Source: Flavobacterium humidisoli (GTDB taxonomy: Bacteria; Bacteroidota; Bacteroidia; Flavobacteriales; Flavobacteriaceae). From it: DNA of 64,000 nucleotides. The notes below the pieces were generated by a model. The model worked only from the letters and a program-made list of their open reading frames with translations. It was not told the DNA's origin and did no database searches. The position numbers were made by a program, and so were the translations under genes. Of the stretch, positions 61,431-64,000 are shown one piece after another; the first letter of the stretch is position 1, and each line of letters begins with the position of its first letter. The stretch is from contig NZ_CP096829.1 of NCBI RefSeq assembly GCF_023272795.1, positions 3,906,001 to 3,970,000 on the forward strand, read 5' to 3'.

Positions 61431-62630
61431 TTAGAATACAAGTAAATTAATATCGTTATCAGGTAAATCAAACCAATCGCCAATTGCTTTATTGGTTAAA
61501 ATTCCGTGATAAAGATAAATTCCGTTTTTAAGACCTTTGTTGCAACGAATTGCGCTTTCAATACCACCATCTTCAGCTATCTGATGCAGGTAAGGGGTTA
61601 GAATATTACTTATTGATAATGAGGCAGTTTTGGAGTATCGTGAAGGTATATTAGGTACGCAATAATGTAAAACATTACTTTTTATAAATGTAGGTTTTTC
61701 GTGAGTTGTAACTTCCGAAGTTTCAAAGCAACCGCCAGTATCGATGCTGACATCCACAATTACGGCACCTTTTTTCATGTGTTCAACCATTGTTTCATTA
61801 ACAACAATCGGACATCTTTCTTTTCCTCGCATGGCACCAATGGCTACATCACAGCGTCTTAAAGCCTTTAATAGTCCTTTTTGCTGAATAGTTGAAGTAA
61901 AAATTCTTTGATTTAAATTGTTTTGGAGACGACGTAGTTTTGTAATAGAATTATCAAAAACTTTTACGTTCGCACCTAGTCCAATGGCAGTTTTGGCAGC
62001 AAATTCACCAACTGTTCCTGCTCCCAAAATAACAACTTCAGTAGGAGGAACGCCTGTAATGTTTCCAAACAAAAGGCCTTTTCCAAATTCGTTAGTAATC
62101 ATTAATTCAGCTGCAATAAGGATTGAAGCCGTTCCTGCAATTTCGCTTAAAGATTTTACTGCAGGATAAGATCCGTCTTCATCTTTTATATATTCAAAAG
62201 CTAAGGCTGTAATCTTTTTTTGCGCTAGCGCTTCAAAGTATTCTTTCTTTTTAGTTTTAAGCTGAATAGCAGAAATGATAACTGTTTCAGGATTAATCAT
62301 TTCGATTTCTGCTAAAGTAGGCGGTTCTACTTTTAATAGAAACGGACAGCCAAAAACCCTTTTAGTGTCTTTTGTGATTTCTGCACCTGCATCTGCATAT
62401 TCTTTATCCGTATAACTCGAACTTTCACCCGCTCCAGACTCGATCATAACGCGATGACCTTCATAAGTTAAAGAAGTGACTGCATCAGGCGTAAGGCAGA
62501 TACGGCGTTCCTGATAACTTGTTTCTTTAGGAATTCCTATAAAGAGTTCTCTTTTAAAACGACCAACCTCAAGTTTTTCTTCTTGTGGTATTAATTGTTG
62601 TTTTGTAAATGGAGTTAATGTGATTGACAT
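61431..62630 (-). CDS. ald: Alanine dehydrogenase
   Basis: Reversible NAD-linked deamination of L-alanine to pyruvate and ammonia (EC 1.4.1.1). 399 residues: the AlaDH/PNT N-terminal domain begins IGIPKETSYQERRICLTPDA, the NAD-binding domain has VVILGAGTVGEFAAKTAIGL, and the later block NVLHYCVPNIPSRYSKTASL is typical. There is an N-terminal extension of ~28 residues relative to the 370-residue Bacillus enzyme, which I recall as usual in flavobacteria. The homologous transhydrogenase alpha subunit is an alternative but would be paired with a beta gene. Confidence 0.93.
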   Translation of the reverse strand: MSITLTPFTKQQLIPQEEKLEVGRFKRELFIGIPKETSYQERRICLTPDAVTSLTYEGHRVMIESGAGESSSYTDKEYADAGAEITKDTKRVFGCPFLLKVEPPTLAEIEMINPETVIISAIQLKTKKKEYFEALAQKKITALAFEYIKDEDGSYPAVKSLSEIAGTASILIAAELMITNEFGKGLLFGNITGVPPTEVVILGAGTVGEFAAKTAIGLGANVKVFDNSITKLRRLQNNLNQRIFTSTIQQKGLLKALRRCDVAIGAMRGKERCPIVVNETMVEHMKKGAVIVDVSIDTGGCFETSEVTTHEKPTFIKSNVLHYCVPNIPSRYSKTASLSISNILTPYLHQIAEDGGIESAIRCNKGLKNGIYLYHGILTNKAIGDWFDLPDNDINLLVF

Positions 62631-62779
62631 GGATAATGCAAAAAATTAAGGGTACAAATTACGTAAAAACTTTTAAAATTAGTGTAAAAATTCTGCTAAT
62701 ACTCAGAGTTAAAAAATTAAGATCTAACTAACTGGTAAAAATGGCTGAATTTTTCTTTTTGCCGATATTTCTGTTGGCT

Positions 62780-63187
62780 TTAAACTAATTCTAGTTCTCT
62801 TTTTCCATCAGGAAGTAATTTAATATTTATTGTAGAATGTTCTTCTGGAATTAAACTTGCGATTTTTTCAGACCATTCTATAAAACACCAATTTCCAGAG
62901 TATAAATAATCGTCGACACCCATATCTAGCGCTTCGGTTTCTTTATTTAATCGGTAAAAATCAAAGTGATAAACTGTCTGGTTGTTAATAGTTTGGTATT
63001 CATTTACAAGAGAAAAAGTCGGACTGCTTGTTGCGTCTTCCACTCCAAGACTTTTGCATAGCTGCTTGATTAAAGTTGTTTTTCCGACGCCCATTTCTCC
63101 ATTAAAGAGAATGATTTTTTTAGGGTTTGCGGCAATAATCTGTTCGGCAACTTTTTGAATTTGATCTAATGAAAAAATGACATTCAT
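62780..63187 (-). CDS. tsaE: tRNA threonylcarbamoyladenosine biosynthesis ATPase TsaE
   Basis: 135 residues from the ATG at 63187 (MNVIFSLDQI); the upstream in-frame ATG adds unconserved residues. P-loop GEMGVGKT (30-37), then SPTFSLVNEYQ and HFDFYRL, and the end block FIEWSEKIASLIPEEH; all are TsaE hallmarks. It powers the TsaBD complex in t6A formation on ANN-decoding tRNAs. Confidence 0.95.
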   Translation of the reverse strand: MNVIFSLDQIQKVAEQIIAANPKKIILFNGEMGVGKTTLIKQLCKSLGVEDATSSPTFSLVNEYQTINNQTVYHFDFYRLNKETEALDMGVDDYLYSGNWCFIEWSEKIASLIPEEHSTINIKLLPDGKRELELV

Positions 63188-63276
63188 TGTTATATTATTT
63201 TTGCCACGAATTTCACGAATTTTCATCAATTAAAATATATTTACTAATGAAAATTCGCGGCATTCTTGACAATATT

Positions 63277-64000
63277 TTATTTAGGATTAAAAACCAGAAA
63301 CGGAATAATCATTTCTTCTAAGGAAATTCCTCCGTGTTGGTAGGTATTTTTGTAATAACTCACATAATGATTATAGTTGTTTACATAGGCCAAGAAAAAA
63401 TCATTTTTGGCAAAAATAAACGAACTGCTCATATTTATCGCAGGTAAACCAATGGTTTTAGGCTCTTTTACTACATAAACATCTTTTTGTTCGTAAGTTA
63501 AACTACGCCCAGTTTTGTAACGTAAATTTAGACTTGTATTTTTATCTCCAACAACTTTCGAGGGATTTTTGACATTAATTGTTCCGTGGTCTGTAGTTAA
63601 GATCAGTTTGAATCCTAAAAGCTGTGCCTGCTGAATAATTTCTAATAATGGAGAATTTTTAAACCAGCTTAAAGTTAAAGAGCGATAGGCTTTGTCGTCT
63701 GATGCCAATTCTTTTACTACTTCCATTTCGGTTTTAGCGTGCGAAAGCATATCAACGAAATTGTAAACCACAGTTACTAAATCATTTCCTTTTAAAGCTT
63801 TAAAGTTTTCTGCTAACTTTTTCCCACCAGCATAATTGGTGATTTTGAAATAATCTTCTTTAATATTTAAACCTAAACGTTTTAATTGGGGCGATAAAAA
63901 TTCTGCCTCGTAAAGGTTTTTTCCGCCATCTTCAACATCATTTTTCCAATATTCAGGAAACTGTTTTTCCATTTCTAAAGGCATTAAACCTGAGAAAATT
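63277..64000 (-). CDS. porX: PorX, type IX secretion response regulator/PglZ phosphatase (5' part outside window)
   Basis: The visible 241 C-terminal residues belong to the PglZ/alkaline-phosphatase-like domain of PorX: LILTTDHGTINVKNPSKVVG (metal-binding DH), GNDLVTVVYNFVDMLSHAKT, and the end YQHGGISLEEMIIPFLVFNP. The reading frame runs off the right edge, so the receiver domain and start are not seen. PorX, with kinase PorY and sigma factor SigP, controls the type IX secretion system used for gliding and protein export in Bacteroidota. The order porX-tsaE-ald is conserved in flavobacteria as I recall it. Confidence 0.92.
   Translation of the reverse strand, partial: IFSGLMPLEMEKQFPEYWKNDVEDGGKNLYEAEFLSPQLKRLGLNIKEDYFKITNYAGGKKLAENFKALKGNDLVTVVYNFVDMLSHAKTEMEVVKELASDDKAYRSLTLSWFKNSPLLEIIQQAQLLGFKLILTTDHGTINVKNPSKVVGDKNTSLNLRYKTGRSLTYEQKDVYVVKEPKTIGLPAINMSSSFIFAKNDFFLAYVNNYNHYVSYYKNTYQHGGISLEEMIIPFLVFNPK

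Noticed and set aside
1..64000. CRISPR array, prophage or integron
   Set aside because: No regularly spaced repeats, no phage structural or integrase genes, and no attC-like sites were seen.

Overview
The window is chromosomal DNA from a low-GC Bacteroidota bacterium, almost certainly a Flavobacterium-like member of the Flavobacteriaceae. The evidence is the partial porX gene (type IX secretion/gliding regulator) in the order porX-tsaE-ald, a CAL67264-type small membrane protein, many short-signal lipoproteins, and promoters of the Bacteroidota form TTG-N19-TAnnTTTG. I see no phage genes and no CRISPR array.

Bases 1-7,200 hold what looks like an oxygen-responsive regulatory island. A FixL-like PAS histidine kinase and a receiver-CRP/FNR fusion regulator overlap by 4 bp. 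Around them lie an ATP-cone/Mrr-type nuclease, a PEP synthase, a DinD-family protein and an MgtC-family membrane protein. Three promoters here (nuclease, PEP synthase, dinD) each carry an FNR-like palindrome TGAT-N4-(A/G)TCA. In all three the centre of the palindrome lies 29.5 bp from the first base of a -7 promoter element. I regard this as the best candidate for an undescribed regulatory system in the window.

Bases 7,200-17,080 are accessory in character. They hold lipoproteins, an amidohydrolase, a decayed IS6-family element, a PAS histidine kinase, a remnant of what I recall as a photolyase/light-response cluster (a broken DUF2805 gene, an SDR and an SDR-DUF2867 protein, with a repeated TTGTTTAA operator), an intact IS6-family element and a phosphoethanolamine transferase. 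The stretch ends at a tRNA-Arg(ACG) gene.

Bases 17,080-36,900 hold apt, pheT, an aldehyde dehydrogenase/alcohol dehydrogenase/DUF779 cluster with an AraC regulator, a bestrophin-like channel, a three-gene RND efflux operon, and a run of sensor fragments: a CPC thioredoxin-like protein, a six-helix membrane sensor without a kinase or chemotaxis output domain, a small helical protein, and an Aer-type PAS protein. recG follows.

Bases 37,000-64,000 are mostly ordinary flavobacterial chromosome: a SUKH-domain fusion protein, DUF1697, an ATP-pyrophosphatase operon, a REP-type transposase whose own coding sequence contains two REP palindromes, an M1 aminopeptidase, a patatin, a TSUP transporter, a UvrD helicase, a YciO/Sua5 protein, an OmpA lipoprotein, a glycosyltransferase, holA, ettA, mutS2, ung, ald, tsaE and porX (cut at the right edge). 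Many intergenic spacers, especially between convergent genes, are filled by 60-100 bp imperfect palindromes made of short tandem units; these form a recurring unexplained pattern.
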